Source: Setophaga petechia
Taxonomy: Eukaryota > Chordata > Aves > Passeriformes > Parulidae
DNA length: 64,000 nucleotides
NCBI GenBank assembly: GCA_024362935.1
Contig: JANCRA010000001.1
Span: 56,737,930 to 56,801,929, forward strand
Direction of reading: 5' to 3'
Each line of letters starts with the position of its first letter. Positions within the stretch are counted from its first letter, which is position 1. The position numbers and the translations under genes are program-made. Under the pieces are notes generated by a model that had not been told where the DNA came from, made no database searches, and was given only the letters and a program-made list of their open reading frames with translations. Below are positions 51,701 through 64,000 of the stretch, in pieces.

Positions 51701-54438
51701 AACGAATATTTTCAAAGGCCTCACGGTTGCTGTTCCACTGAAGGCAAACAAGCTGTTTAATACAGCTGGTAAAAAGCACAGAATTAATAGAAATATGAAA
51801 ACAAGCAACTAGGTTTACATTGAGCCTTACGTTAATCTCTGCACACATTCAATGCAAATATTATCAATAGTAAGATTTCAAAAACTTGTTTCTTCTTTAT
51901 AAAGGCCTTCATTAATTCCATATGTATAGCAATCTTGTCCTTTTTAAATACCTAAATCCCAAAGACTTCTCCTTTAGACAATTCCTAGTTTTGGCAAAAC
52001 AAAATCAAAACCATGTCATGCAGTAATGTGTTTTCTGACTATGCAAAATGATTCTGGATTCCTCTGACTAAACATTTCACAATTACTAATCAATGACGAA
52101 TACATACAAGGAGCAACGTTACTGTAAGAAACTCAAGTATAATTTATACACAAACAAGACTATTCATTATATTCATAATACAAGTTTTACAATATCCATA
52201 ACATCCATGTCATTGGATCTGGTGTGGCAGCATACGCACACCAGCCAGTTCACTGGTGGAGCTGCCTCAGCTGCAGCGTTACAAGGAATATCTGGGAGAA
52301 GCTGAAGTTATGGATAAGGGATGAAGAGTAAGAAGCAAAGGACACAAGCAGGGAGGAAAGCAGCAACTGGTTATGCTCTCCAGCTAAGTGCTTTAAAGAT
52401 GAACTTTCACGTCACAATAATTTCCAATTCTATTCTGAGAAAAGCATGAGGTAGCGTTTAAGATCTTCAGAACACATCCTCAGCAGGACGAGGCCCTTTT
52501 AATATGCCTTGTGAAAATATATATACCTGTTTCTTTAGTACTTAAAAATAAGTACTTAATCATATAAAATAATTTCAGTGTCTTTTTAAATGTGCTTCAC
52601 AGATGTCCCTTATTCTGACTTATCAAGAAGAACATAAATTAAGTTCAGCCCAAGAAATTACATGCAAGTGTTAATACTAGAGTTAGCAAAATACACTGAC
52701 ATATTTTATAGCTCACTGTGTATTACACCTTCCTAACTAGCTACATAAACTGAAAATGTGCAATATTTTTAATTAAGTAAGGAGACTACAGCCCTAGATG
52801 CTAAAAACATAGACTTCTATAAAACATGATGATTCAAGGATATTGGTAGGGAAAACTAAACTATGGAAAAATCTTTACGTATTCCTTCAAACACAGAGCA
52901 GAAATCAACTTTCTCTTTTCTCACAACCCACATGTGTCACTTAAGATTCCATATGCAGACTTTGGAGAGAATGTTTGTGTTTTTAGGACTGCTACAGTAT
53001 GCTAGGAAGCTACTGTTCCTCTGTATATTTAATATAAACCAGTCCCTGAAACACTAACTGAACATAAATTTTAAATTTTGTCATTAATATTATTTCACTC
53101 TGGAATCTCCACTTTTGAGAACAATAGGGCACAGAGCAGAATGTATATTCTTATATTGCTTTGTGAAACTTGGCATTTGTCAGTGTCATATAAAACACAT
53201 CAAAAAAGCAGCACTACCAGTTTTAGCACAAATATTTAAAGTAGTTCAGTATAAAGTTTATGTCCAAATAAAGTCGACTAATACCCAGCAAGCAGTGGCA
53301 CAGCTGCATTAGCTCATGTAATGTTTCACACATGGAAACCAAGATGCAAGATTACCTCATTTATGGTAACACTCATAAACTACACAGTACACAGTAAACA
53401 TGTCTACCCAGCAAATTAAAATATCACTGCACTATGCAGCAGCTGAAGCTATCCAGAACCTGTTTATAATCCAATAGAAACAGAAATTTGTCTTCAGTTC
53501 TAGAAACAGGGGGGAGGGGGGCGAATCAAAGTCTAAGTAAAATAAACTGCACTGCAAGTGTCACTTGCCCCAAGACTTCCTGCTTCCCACAAAAGACATG
53601 CAACCATTCTGGAGATCAAAGGTCACGGCTTTACAATAGTATACATTGTAAATAGGTTTAAAATAATTGAATACAACTGCAAACCAAGGACTCATTTATA
53701 GCTTGCTAGGAAAAAAATATAGCTGTTTTAAGTCATTCCCATATATGAACTGAAACCTGCATTATAAAACTGCATCTGCTTCCAAACTACCAGATCAGCA
53801 CCTGCATACCAGTTGGATTTGGTCATTCTACAGCCATCTAAATAATGAAATGCTTCTGAGTAAATTACATGCCACCATTGTTTTGATTATACTCCACAAT
53901 GTCTGGAGAAGCAGGGCCATAACTGCTGCCAAGGGACTGGGTGCTCCACAGCTTTCTGAGGATCTGAGGCTCATCCCTACATCCTTACAGAAGTGAGAAC
54001 CAGTTCTTCTTGCTGCAAAATCAAGCCTTGGCACAAATGCTGGAAATATTCACCTGCAAAATGATTTCTTTCTCGTGCTGTACTAATCAAACTGAATCTC
54101 CTCCTCACACAGTGCCTGGGACAGTGACTGTCTAACCAAGGGGCCTGGCACTACACTCTCTGCCATTTCCATGATCCAGGATTATGTGTCCCAGACAAAT
54201 CAGCATTCAGCCTGTGTTCAGAGGCACTGCCAGCATGTCACCCATGTGAGCAGAAAACCTGAAGTTAGGGATGTACCTCCTAGGTTCTTATATCTACCTG
54301 CTCTTCTTCTTTTTATCTTTTAATCACTCTCAACATTTGCTATGGCAATAAAGCTATCAAACATAACCACATATTCCTCCCCAATTTCATAGACTCATCT
54401 TTATTCAGTAACAGAAAAGGCCTGTGTTTTCAAAGGCT

Positions 54439-54464
54439 CCCTCCCCACCCCCTCCTTCCCCCCC
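54439..54464 (-). other. G-quadruplex motif on the minus strand
   Basis: The plus strand has runs CCC, CCCC, CCCCC and CCCCCCC. Read on the minus strand these are G-runs with short loops (5, 1 and 1 bases). The LRBA pre-mRNA would carry the G-rich form. Confidence 0.55.
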
Positions 54465-54774
54465 AAAAAAACAGCTTCCAAGCTGAAACAACTCAAAAAT
54501 TTTCTGGAAAATGAGCATGCACAACACATACCTAACAATTTATTACAGCTGTTTTTGCAGACCACAGACTCATTCACAATTTACAATAGGCACTATTTTT
54601 CAACCAGCCAAAGCAATTATGTCATACGCGTCCACATTCTGTATCAACAAGTAAAATCCTTAGAATTATGACAGTTAATAAAAGTTCCTCCAGCTCTGCT
54701 CCAAAACCCTGCACAAGTTTTAATGGGATGATCCTCTGAAAGCAAACGATCACCTGAAAATTATGTTTACAAGG

Positions 54775-54829
54775 GCTTATCTAGCATGTGATCTGCATGT
54801 GATCACAAGCTTATCTAGCTTGTGATCTG
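54775..54829. repeat. Compound direct and inverted repeat
   Basis: A 21-base unit beginning GCTTATCTAGC occurs at 54775-54795 and 54809-54829, with one difference. In addition, 54801-54811 (GATCACAAGCT) pairs perfectly with 54817-54827 around a 5-base loop. Confidence 0.9.
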
Positions 54830-55109
54830 TATTAGTAAAGCTCAAAACCCCCCTTCAGGGCACAACAAATTTGGAGGTTTGTTGGGATTTTTAATATTTT
54901 CTATCTCACCAGGACTAAAAGCAGGAAATAGTTTGATGATATTTACTTATCTCTGTTGTTAACCTTAGTTACCTCTATTAGACTAGCAATTATGCCACTA
55001 CAAAACCATAATCACCAATCACAGCAAAAAGACAGTTCATCCCCAGACTGAATTGATGCTCATTTTAACAATGACATGTGAACAATTAACTACTGCTACC
55101 TCCTTAAAT

Positions 55110-55180
55110 CAGTGGTTCTCAACCTGTGGTTTGAGATGCCTTTGGTCTACAGAATATTTCTAAGAGACTACAAAGGGTAA
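55110..55180 (+). mobile_element. Terminal fragment of a hAT (Charlie-type) DNA transposon
   Basis: CAGTGGTTCTCAACCTGTGG at 55110-55129 is the characteristic terminal inverted repeat of Charlie-group hAT elements. It is followed by GGTCTACAGAATATTTCTAA (55145-55164), resembling the GGTCCACAGACTATGTCTAA that I recall from amniote members. I found no matching inverted end downstream and no 8-bp target duplication. It is therefore probably an old, truncated, non-autonomous copy of uncertain 3' limit. Confidence 0.6.
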
Positions 55181-58100
55181 TTAAGCAAAGTCTTGGTTTA
55201 CTGTCACTCAGCTGAAATTTGGTACCCAGGAAAATGTACCCTTAATGGAAGACTTCATGGGGTCTCAGGAAAATAAAAAAACTTCTTGCAAGTCACTTCC
55301 ATAGATATTTTCTTACATGACAGAAGCAGACCTTGGAACTTTTACAATAGTTCTGACCTCTTAACTGCTGCAGGTGAAGAGTTTTCGCCACAAAACTGCA
55401 AGCCTGAAATGATCAGGAATTCCAGAGTAATGTGATTTCTGGTGGAACATTCACCTCTGTAGACAGGGTCTGGCAGATTCATTGTCTTTTTTCAGTTCCT
55501 TGTTCTGGCAGTGCTTATAGCTGTTAATAGAACCCTACTGACTACTTCCAGTCAATAAAATCAGATTTCACCCAGAAAAACATGTCACTGACAGCATAAG
55601 TCTCAGAGTACCCTCTTTTGCCCTGTTGCCTATTACTTATTCTGAGTGATAAATTCCACATTTTTCTTGGAAAAATCCTTTAAGTTACTGCATAGCAACT
55701 ATCTACTAATACCTAAAAGGAAATTCTGGTTTTAAAATCATGTAATGAATTCTTTTCCACCTTTTTCTATCAAAACTAACCAGTCTCACACACTCTGCAA
55801 GAGAAAAAAAAGGAATCTACCTGGCCATATCTACATATGTTTACATGTATATTTACCTCATTAGGGAAAAAAAGTGTATTGAATACTTTAGTTCAAAAGA
55901 AAGTCATACCTAAGAGCAAATATGACTCTGGTCTTCAGAGCAAACTTTCCTCTTCCTGTCTATTCATGGAATGCTAAACAATCATACTGGGCATAGATAA
56001 AAATAATCTGTACCTTCACATTAACAAAAAAAATTGAAAATCCAGAATCCATTTATTTGTGTCACGGAAAGACTGGTAAGATCTTTATCAGAGCTCCTCC
56101 ATCTTTAGATATTGGGATCCCATTAAACAATGAAAAAGTTTCATGTCTCCTTCTCTACAAAGAGAGTGGCTATGTTATTTTTCAATGAATTTAAAAGATT
56201 TTTGCATCATACTCAGCTTGTCCTGGAAAGATGGATTTCATCCCTGCTACAGGACTGCCATCTAATTCAAAGCTAATTACCCATTAGCTAATCTATATTT
56301 TTGAAGGGTATCTAGTTTGATACAAGGGTTTCTCAAGGAGTGATTAGTTCCATAATTATTTTCACCAGACTTCATGGTCAGGCAAGATTTGCTGAGGTTT
56401 CAGATGCAATATTGACTTAAGCAGTTTCTGCCCTGTCACACCATTTCTAGACTCTCCTTCTTGACACCCAGTTATACAAACATAACTGTCTGCTGGGATG
56501 AATGGCAAAGCAAATGAGAACTGACCCAAACTAAAACCAACATTCTATCTTTTCTTTTAAAAGCTGCAGAATGCTTAATACTCTGAAAAATGCCACCTCT
56601 TAATACCTTCAAAATAGACACAGATAGTCAGCAGGGATGATAGGTAAGCATCTTTTGTGTCCTCTGCATTTATAAAATAGAAATAACACATTTGCCTCAT
56701 CACATGAAGGTCATGCAAAGGTAACTTAGTAATGTCTGTGGATGATTCAGATACTACCGAGTGAATACTCAGTATTAGAAAGAAAGAAAAGGCCATGTGG
56801 GATGCTTTTTTTAGAAGAGAGTTCAAAGAGCGTGCAATAAATAGGGTTTGAAGCTATATAAATGTAGCAGTATGGAGGAGGAACAGAGCAATGCATTAAA
56901 TGAGCTCTGTCCATCTTCTAGACTGAATAAAGTCAGCATAAAACAGCAGCATGTGATCACTTAGCTAGACATTATGTGTTGAGGCATTAGCTGAAGGGAA
57001 ATGTATTCATCGGATATAGGTACAGTTTCATTTTGTTTTTCAAGCAGTAGAAGTTCATGAACTTATTCACCAAACCCTCCAAAGATGGAAAAAGAGGAGT
57101 CCTTTATTGTACGACGTAGCATGTGAACATGTTTCTATGCAATCTGTGATTGGTTTCCAACCTCATTAAAAATACCAAAGCAGTAGTTGGTGTAGGACCA
57201 CCACTCTGAGAGAATTCACAACCAAAACACACTGTCTTAGAGTTTTCCTATTGCTGCCTTTGTGGGAAGGCCCTTCAGCTAGCAAAGCAAACAACTGAAG
57301 GATGTGAATTCAGACATGCAATGACTGTAAGGTCAGCACATGACCGCCAAGCATTCATGACCCCAAATTAAGAGGTATTACCCTCTACCTACTAATCCTT
57401 GGGTCACAAATGTACAGCCTTCTCCAAGAACATTAAAAATTCCTGAAATTTGCTTACAGCCCACTGCTTGAAAGATGGAAAGCCAACATGCATGAAATGA
57501 TCAGATAAGTGAAAGGGGCAGTTCTGTTCTCAAATACCATATCAAAAATGCCATGTCTTTCAGTCACCTTTTCTGTTAATGAAGACCACTACAATTTTAC
57601 ATTAAGGTAATACAGAAATATAACTATGTCCTGAAAATAAGAACTTTAATTTCACAGATTCTAACATTTTAAATCCCAAATAGAATTTTGAAGGATAATG
57701 AAAACAGAAGCAACATTCATCTTAGCAGCAAATGCAATCAGAAGGTATTTCTAAAATCACACCACGTGTGACCCAGAAATTAAGTTCTACATTTTAGCAC
57801 AGTGGTTTTAGTTTTTAAACTATGAAAGACTATTTTTATCAATCTCAGTGTTTTCACATCATATAGAACATATGAAAGGCTACAATTTGTAGCCATTCTG
57901 TTTGTAAGGTTACACAAGTGTTTTTACTGAGAATAAAAATCCAGCTTTTCATGCTGTATGAATGTTTATGTCCAAAATTTACCTGTTAAAATTAACTGCA
58001 GCATCTGCATTTTCCATACATAATAGTTACCCAAAAAAATGTGCACTTTTCTTTTTAGGAGAAGATACTTCCAGATTAAATCCTTTGTGGAGATATAAGC

Positions 58101-58735
58101 TGTGTTAACTTTCTAGTTATTAGAGCTCACTACAAACTTCATACCTGGTACATGAACCTAACATTTCAGGAAGATATCAAATAGATTTCATTTTATGTTT
58201 CTGAATTAGGATCTCTGTGTAACCACTGGAGACAGTAAAGCTGTCTCTGTTTATCAATCCACTCATATCCCTGTAATTTTTGTATTTACAGATAGTAACA
58301 CAAAAAGAAAACCCTCAGAAAAACTGAAGATATTTGGCCATATCTGCTGATTCATCTGTATATTTCCACATTAATTTCTTGTGAAATTCTCTGCTTCACT
58401 GCTTGTATCACAGCTTTCTGCCAGCAAGCTCCACTGCCACTATTCATGTAACACTACCCTTTTTAGTCTCTTTGCAGAAAGTGATCTTTGGACAAGAAAA
58501 CCCCAATAGGTGGCATTTCATTTCAGTCTATAATTGCCCCTGACAAACATAAATTTTAGGGACTACTTCAGTTGAGTTTTTTCTCCTTCCTTATCCTTTC
58601 ACTTCTTGTTACATCCTAAACCTCACAATGAAAAGAGCAGGTTTTAACCAGAGATGTGTGATTATGGAAGAAGCATCCATCTCTAGGAAACCCTGTGGCT
58701 CACTTCAGGGAACACCAGTGGAATACATTCCTTAC

Positions 58736-58899
58736 CTTGCTCCTGCACTGGGACTTGCTCTTGTTAGGGAAGTGACAAAACTGACATAAAACAGAGATGG
58801 CCATCTGGCCAGACCCAGCTTGCCAGGCAGTTTTATCTGATTCCCGAGCACGCCCGCCCATCACCAGCCCAACCACCCCGAGGATGATGTTTATATATG
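58736..58899 (-). other. Exon-like segment in the LRBA intron (unrecognised)
   Basis: On the LRBA-sense strand, a good acceptor (CACCCTTGTCCTGCAG, AG at 58900-58901) and a strong donor (AAG|GTAAGG, GT at 58734-58735) bound 164 bases. One open frame starts at an ATG at 58918, crosses the acceptor, and reaches the donor exactly at a codon end. It would therefore join the LRBA exon at 35091-35258 (phase 0 entry) in frame. The encoded 61 residues include a hydrophobic run, INIILGVVGLVMGG, and match no LRBA peptide I know. It may be an alternative first exon, a cryptic exon or coincidence. If used as an internal exon, its 164-nt length would shift the frame. Confidence 0.3.
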
Positions 58900-61800
58900 C
58901 TGCAGGACAAGGGTGCATAAAGCAAATCCAAATCAGCAGGATTTAAAGCACTGGAAATAAAACTGAGCTAATGTGACTGTGCTGATGTAGCCAGAAACAA
59001 AACTGATGCTGAGTACACAGGATTTATTCATTTCAAGTGCACAGCCCAGCTCATGTCAGTCTCCTACATAGCCACAATATCAAAATGGTAGCAAAAACAA
59101 CAAGTCAGCACACTGTTTACACCTTGGGTACAAGGGCCTATAAATGGGTCACAATCAGGTTAGATGACACTGTTCCAGGGGAGGAATCTCAGCACAAAGC
59201 AAGATTTCTCATTAAGGGGTCACCCATGATTACAACAATGCAAAAGGAACTTCCCTCCATATTTGGGAAAGAAACATCCAAACCCAAAAGAATAAACCTA
59301 AATATTGCTCTCTTCTATAATTATTCTAAAGCACTAATCCACACAGGGCAAACTGCAACTGGAACACAGTTCAACAAACAAGAATGAAGGCAGAAAGGAA
59401 CACAATCTGCCAAAAATCTGTGAAGAGCTTAGATCTGTCCACACTGACAGCAAAACTGAGCTTAAAATGGATGTGAGCTTAGTTTGTATGCAGCTTTGGA
59501 ATGGGTTTTCCTCATAGTTTAATTCTGGTGTACACACAGCCCAAGGGCGTGTCGGGATGATGGGCTTGCATCAGTGTGAAGGGAGGATATTGACAGTGCA
59601 GACATCCAAGTCCATGCAGTTAAGGCTGCTTCACATGCTTTTAGTATCTTAGAGAAAGGCTTAATAAAGTAAATTAATATAAATCAAACATCTTTGAGAT
59701 TAAGCAGAAAATTTTAATTCTTAGGTTAGTTATATCACTTTAGGCAACATATATTATGAAAAGCCTGTTGTTAAAACAGTTATCCTGTGATTTATTATGA
59801 AAGCAGAAAACACTCCAGCAGCTCCTGGAGCATGCTTTCACCATCCTCCACTCCTAATCCTCATTACAAAGTTCTTATTCTGCCTCAGAAAGCAGATGGC
59901 AAGAGATAATGTCAGTAACAATTAGGAAGCTTCACTGCCCTTAAGGACTCTTCTGCTATACATTTGCAATTTATTTTTTAAGAGATTTTTAGAAACAAGA
60001 TACTTTGCACTATTTTTATTCTAGCATGTGGTTTGGAACATCCTCAAAACAATTACACAGGTTTTGTTTTGGTGTGTGAGGGTTTTTTTGCTTTTAAATA
60101 ACGGAAAATGTTGGGAGTTTTATTAATTAAAAGTAAACATTATAAATGAAGCTTCGAGCATTATTTTTATTCTACACATTGCAAAACTAAACCCACTTGA
60201 GTTTCCTAATATTTTAAATCAATTTCCTCTAAACTACTTGCATGCTGCTGAACCTTTCATGTTTTTATGAGCCCAGTTCAACTCTTACTAACAACTAACT
60301 TGGATCAGGTCCAACATTTAACTGTAGTTTAGAAAATCCCTTCCATTTGGATAAGGACAAACTCAAAGGACCTTACAAGAGTATATTTTATGCCACTTTA
60401 TCAATGCAGAATTTTGTCTGCTTATAACCTATTTGAATGCCTGATATACTTTTGCTATTATTAGTATCTTTAATGTTGCTTTACAAGCTGATGTTTTTTA
60501 ATAACAATACTAGTCTACCTAAATAAAATCCAAATAGGAAGGAATATTTCAGAATGCAAAAAAGGAAAAAAGCTGAGATGTCATATAACGTTTGTATTGG
60601 AGACTTATTTTGAAACTTTAGTGTTAGAGAAAATTTCTCTCAAAAAGAAGCAAGCCAGGCTGTCTCAGCTAGACTTCTATGAATGACATAAATATCTTTC
60701 TGTAGATATACCCTCCACTATCCTCCCACAGAGCAGCTGCATTTATGGAAGATACACCTGCTCTCTGTTGCTGATTAGCATTTCCTCCTTCCCAAATTCT
60801 GTTGCTCAGATCTGCCAGAGACACTGGCAAGTGTGAGGTCCCTAACACGTTTCAGCCAAACTGATCCTAGATAGGCAGCCAAAACATTCTTTAAGTACTT
60901 AAACTAACCTGGAAAGGATCAGGTGAGCACAAGCATGAGAAACTCTAGCTCTGATGTTTTTTACTAATGGTCCTTTACTTCATGCTTCAAAAGCAGAACA
61001 ATTGTATTGATTTAAATTGCAGAATATAGCAATTCATGGCTATTTGAGAATGAAATAAGGAAATTAAAACTGGCCCTTTATTGGATTTGGTTCTGTAGTT
61101 GACTCTGCATCTCACAAATGTTACTAATACAGATCAATAGATCAGCAAGTATTTACTTAAAGGGAGACTTTGTAGCTAGCATAAGCAGCCTTTTAACTAA
61201 TAAAGACTGAGAATAAAAACCACAACCTAAGAGATCTGGGGTTGCTCAAATTCCTTCACAAAGAGAAACTGGGAGAAGAATTCACAGTCCTTTATCATTT
61301 AAGGTGGACCAGCCATCTGACCAAAGCAACCAAGTGCCCAATACGTTTATGACTCGTGTGAACATGACCTGGATTGTTAAAAACCTGCACTTTTTATGCC
61401 AAGTACATTCTCTTTTCTTGACTAATGGGCTATAGTTTGGCCTCTCCTTAAACCAAAAGGGCTACACCTGAACTTCCAATTAAAGGGTAACAACTGGCAG
61501 ATGTGAGGGACCATCTAGCAGGAGGTTGATGCTGAGCAGATGGGCTGGGGTGCAGCAACCTTTTCCATCAGTTTCCACCCACTGCGTTTGCAAAGGCACA
61601 TAATCACCAGGAGCCTGACACTGCCTTTCTTCAGGCAGCAGCATGATACTCCCTGCAGAGCACAGGGCTGCTATCATCAAACTGGGACCAGGATCAGGGC
61701 TAACTAGAGCCCACACTGCTCACTGCTGCTTAATGAGAGAATTTCAACAGAGCAAATAGAGGCTTCCACTCGAGAATGTTTGTACTTCCACTACAGCGCA

Positions 61801-64000
61801 GCTGACTGTGCCATTTGCTGTGCAAGTGCCAAAAGTGGGACAAAAATTTGTACATCAGGTCACTAAAATAATAACTTTTGTTACAAATAAGGCTTTTTCA
61901 TGTTATTTTGGTTATTTCATGTCATTTCCGTTTAAAGCACAGCTTCAGAAACATCTGTCCCTGAACAAGGCCACAGCTGGGGAAATTTGGTGAGAGGCAG
62001 GAACAAGAGGTGGGGAGCTCTCCTTAGATACATCCCCTAAGTTTTGAAAACATGTCTTCAGGTTTTTCTGTCTATGAAGCCTAAAGATCTGTTCTAATGA
62101 CTAAAACATCATTAATTTAATAAGGTTAAGAAAAAGATACTTCTGTTTATTAGAGCAAGAAGAGGTGGGTACTATTTCTGTCATATACTTCTCTGAGCTT
62201 GTCTTAACTGCTGAATGTAAGATCTTGTATTTCATATTACATGTTTTGTACCACATAACAGACTAAGTATGCTTTTATTTGTATAAATGTCCCTCTCTGA
62301 TTTCTGAGTACTATTGTTACATTTCTGAGTCTAATTGCACACTTTTTCAAAAAGATAGCCCTGGAGCAAAGTTAAATTTATCACTTCATGAACGACTTTT
62401 ATGTCTCCATGTTACAAAATAAAGCATGTGATTTCCTCATGCATCTTTTCAGTACTACACGTTATACTGTAAGGTTTTCTTATGCTCCTTCTCATCTCCT
62501 CTCTTCTAGGAACAAGAAACTCTTTCCTCATACTAGAGTTCCTCCTACATCCATATCATTGTCATAAGCTTTCTCTGTACCCCAGATGGTTTTAGAAACA
62601 TTACTCTTCCTCATCCCAGGAGTGGAGTCTTGCCAGGAAAAAGCACCAAAAGCAAAGCCTCAGCTGACTTCTTTTTGTATCCTTCCATGTAGGGCACAGA
62701 TGGTCAGGTTTCCTCAGCCCCTCCCCTTCTTCAGCTGAAAACCGCAGCTCCATGTATGCAAATATTGCCAAAAATCTCACCTCCTTTTCCAACACTTAGG
62801 ATGGAAACTTCTCTACACTGACTCTATTACAAATACTTCGTTTTGAGCTACTCACCAAATTTAAGTTTATCAGCATGTTTTCCCATACGGTCCATAAACA
62901 GATACAAAAACAAATTAAACACTGTATCCTACCGGGTCTCTCACCAGTACATTCTCTGTATGCGACTCCTGACCTCCTTACAGGAGGAACAACTTGGATA
63001 TCTCTTTGCATGACAACTTCCAATCACTGACTGTAAGTTTCAGTAAATAGAGTAAAAAACTGCCATCTCTTTCAAACTTTTCCTCCCTTACCACTAAGCT
63101 TGTGAAGCAATTTTTACACGTTACTCAAAATTCTTGATACATTTTCAGCAGCATCAGTCCAGGCACAACATTTGCAGAACAGACAAAGAGGAGACAGACA
63201 GATTTAGTGAACACCTGTTAAATGGGGCAGTAGCTCCAGCACAATTGTTTCCCACTTCATTTCACACAGTAATAACTTTAATGTCCTCCATGGACTCGCT
63301 TTCAAACACCAGTTCTACAACATCACACAACAAAAGAGCTGAAAGCAAATTTAATTGTCTAGATTGCTTCCAAACACCTTATTTTTGGATAAAAGCAAAT
63401 ATACCTACTTCAGGTGTGTTGTTTTAACTGTATCTACTCAAACTGTGTTATATTCAACATTCTATAATTTTCCCAACTGCATAACATTCTCCTCAATGTT
63501 TTAATATTTATCTTTTCTATGGTAAATTCTTTTACCTCATTAGGAAATCTGCATACCCCATCACTCTCCTTACAGTCCATCCTTCTAGTTTAGGCTTTGT
63601 TTCCTTTTGACTCTTATATGTGTACCTAGGCTTTTCTTACTGTTAAATCTCCTTGTTAAATCTTGCTGTCAGTTAAAATATTTGTACATTTTAGTTTTAT
63701 TCCAGCTCACTTTGTTTAGTTTCAGACTCCACTAACACAGACACATTACACATAAGTGTGTAGTGTCGTAACAATTGGAAATTAATTAGAACAATTTTTA
63801 GAATGTGGTAAGTTATGGCTTTTTTTTAAATAAGAGAATTAGGCTAGCCTTATTCAAGACCTTGAAGTTTAAGAATTATGAAGTGTGGCAAATTATGATA
63901 GCAGCTTCTTTAACTATTTTTTCACAATAACAAAGACAAACTGTCTATGAGTCCTTTAAGTTTTCTTCATTCAGGAAGACTGGCATCTATCCCACTCTCA

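Noticed and set aside
58504..58518. CCAATAGGTGGCATT, a second CTCF-like match.
   Set aside because: It has two mismatches at informative positions and no supporting context.
62796..63023. A 75-codon minus-strand frame in the last 1.3 kb.
   Set aside because: There are no convincing splice sites at its ends and no similarity to the expected preceding LRBA peptide.

Overview
This is eukaryotic, vertebrate genomic DNA and almost certainly from a bird. It is AT-rich and intron-dominated. It carries a CR1 LINE 3' end of the avian type (45019-45081), an old decayed CR1 copy (about 3400-4582), and six exons of one conserved vertebrate gene. I find no prokaryotic features: no operons, CRISPR array or rRNA. 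I also see no convincing tRNA.

The only protein-coding gene I can support is LRBA (LPS-responsive beige-like anchor protein), on the minus strand. Its transcript therefore runs from high to low coordinates. Exons lie at 35091-35258, 21143-21232, 17810-17987, 15057-15119, 11767-11922 and 8198-8365. They join without a phase error (exit phases 0, 0, 1, 1, 1, 1) into about 274 codons. These encode the end of the BEACH domain, the linker after it, and the first part of the C-terminal WD40 propeller. Residues that differ between LRBA and its paralogue NBEA match LRBA. The 5' part of the gene (concanavalin-like, PH and most of BEACH) lies beyond 64000, and the last WD40 exons lie below position 1.

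The rest is intronic. 35259-64000 is one intron of at least 28.7 kb. It holds an avian CR1 tail fused to a 35-40 bp minisatellite and a CpG island (about 45.0-46.0 kb), a hAT transposon end (55110), a poly(A)-tailed retrocopy-like segment (48.5-48.7 kb), and an exon-like segment (58736-58899) that would splice in frame to the next LRBA exon. 21233-35090 is a 13.9 kb intron with a small tandem triplication and a G-quadruplex motif. The 3' introns (1-21142) hold a 90 bp near-perfect AT palindrome (1379-1468), a consensus CTCF motif (128-142) and the decayed CR1.

In other vertebrates LRBA hosts the developmental gene MAB21L2 in an intron nearer its 5' end. No mab-21 reading frame is present here. 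Several motif-dense, low-repeat intron stretches do look like conserved enhancers of the kind expected around such a gene. That is inference and needs alignment to other genomes.
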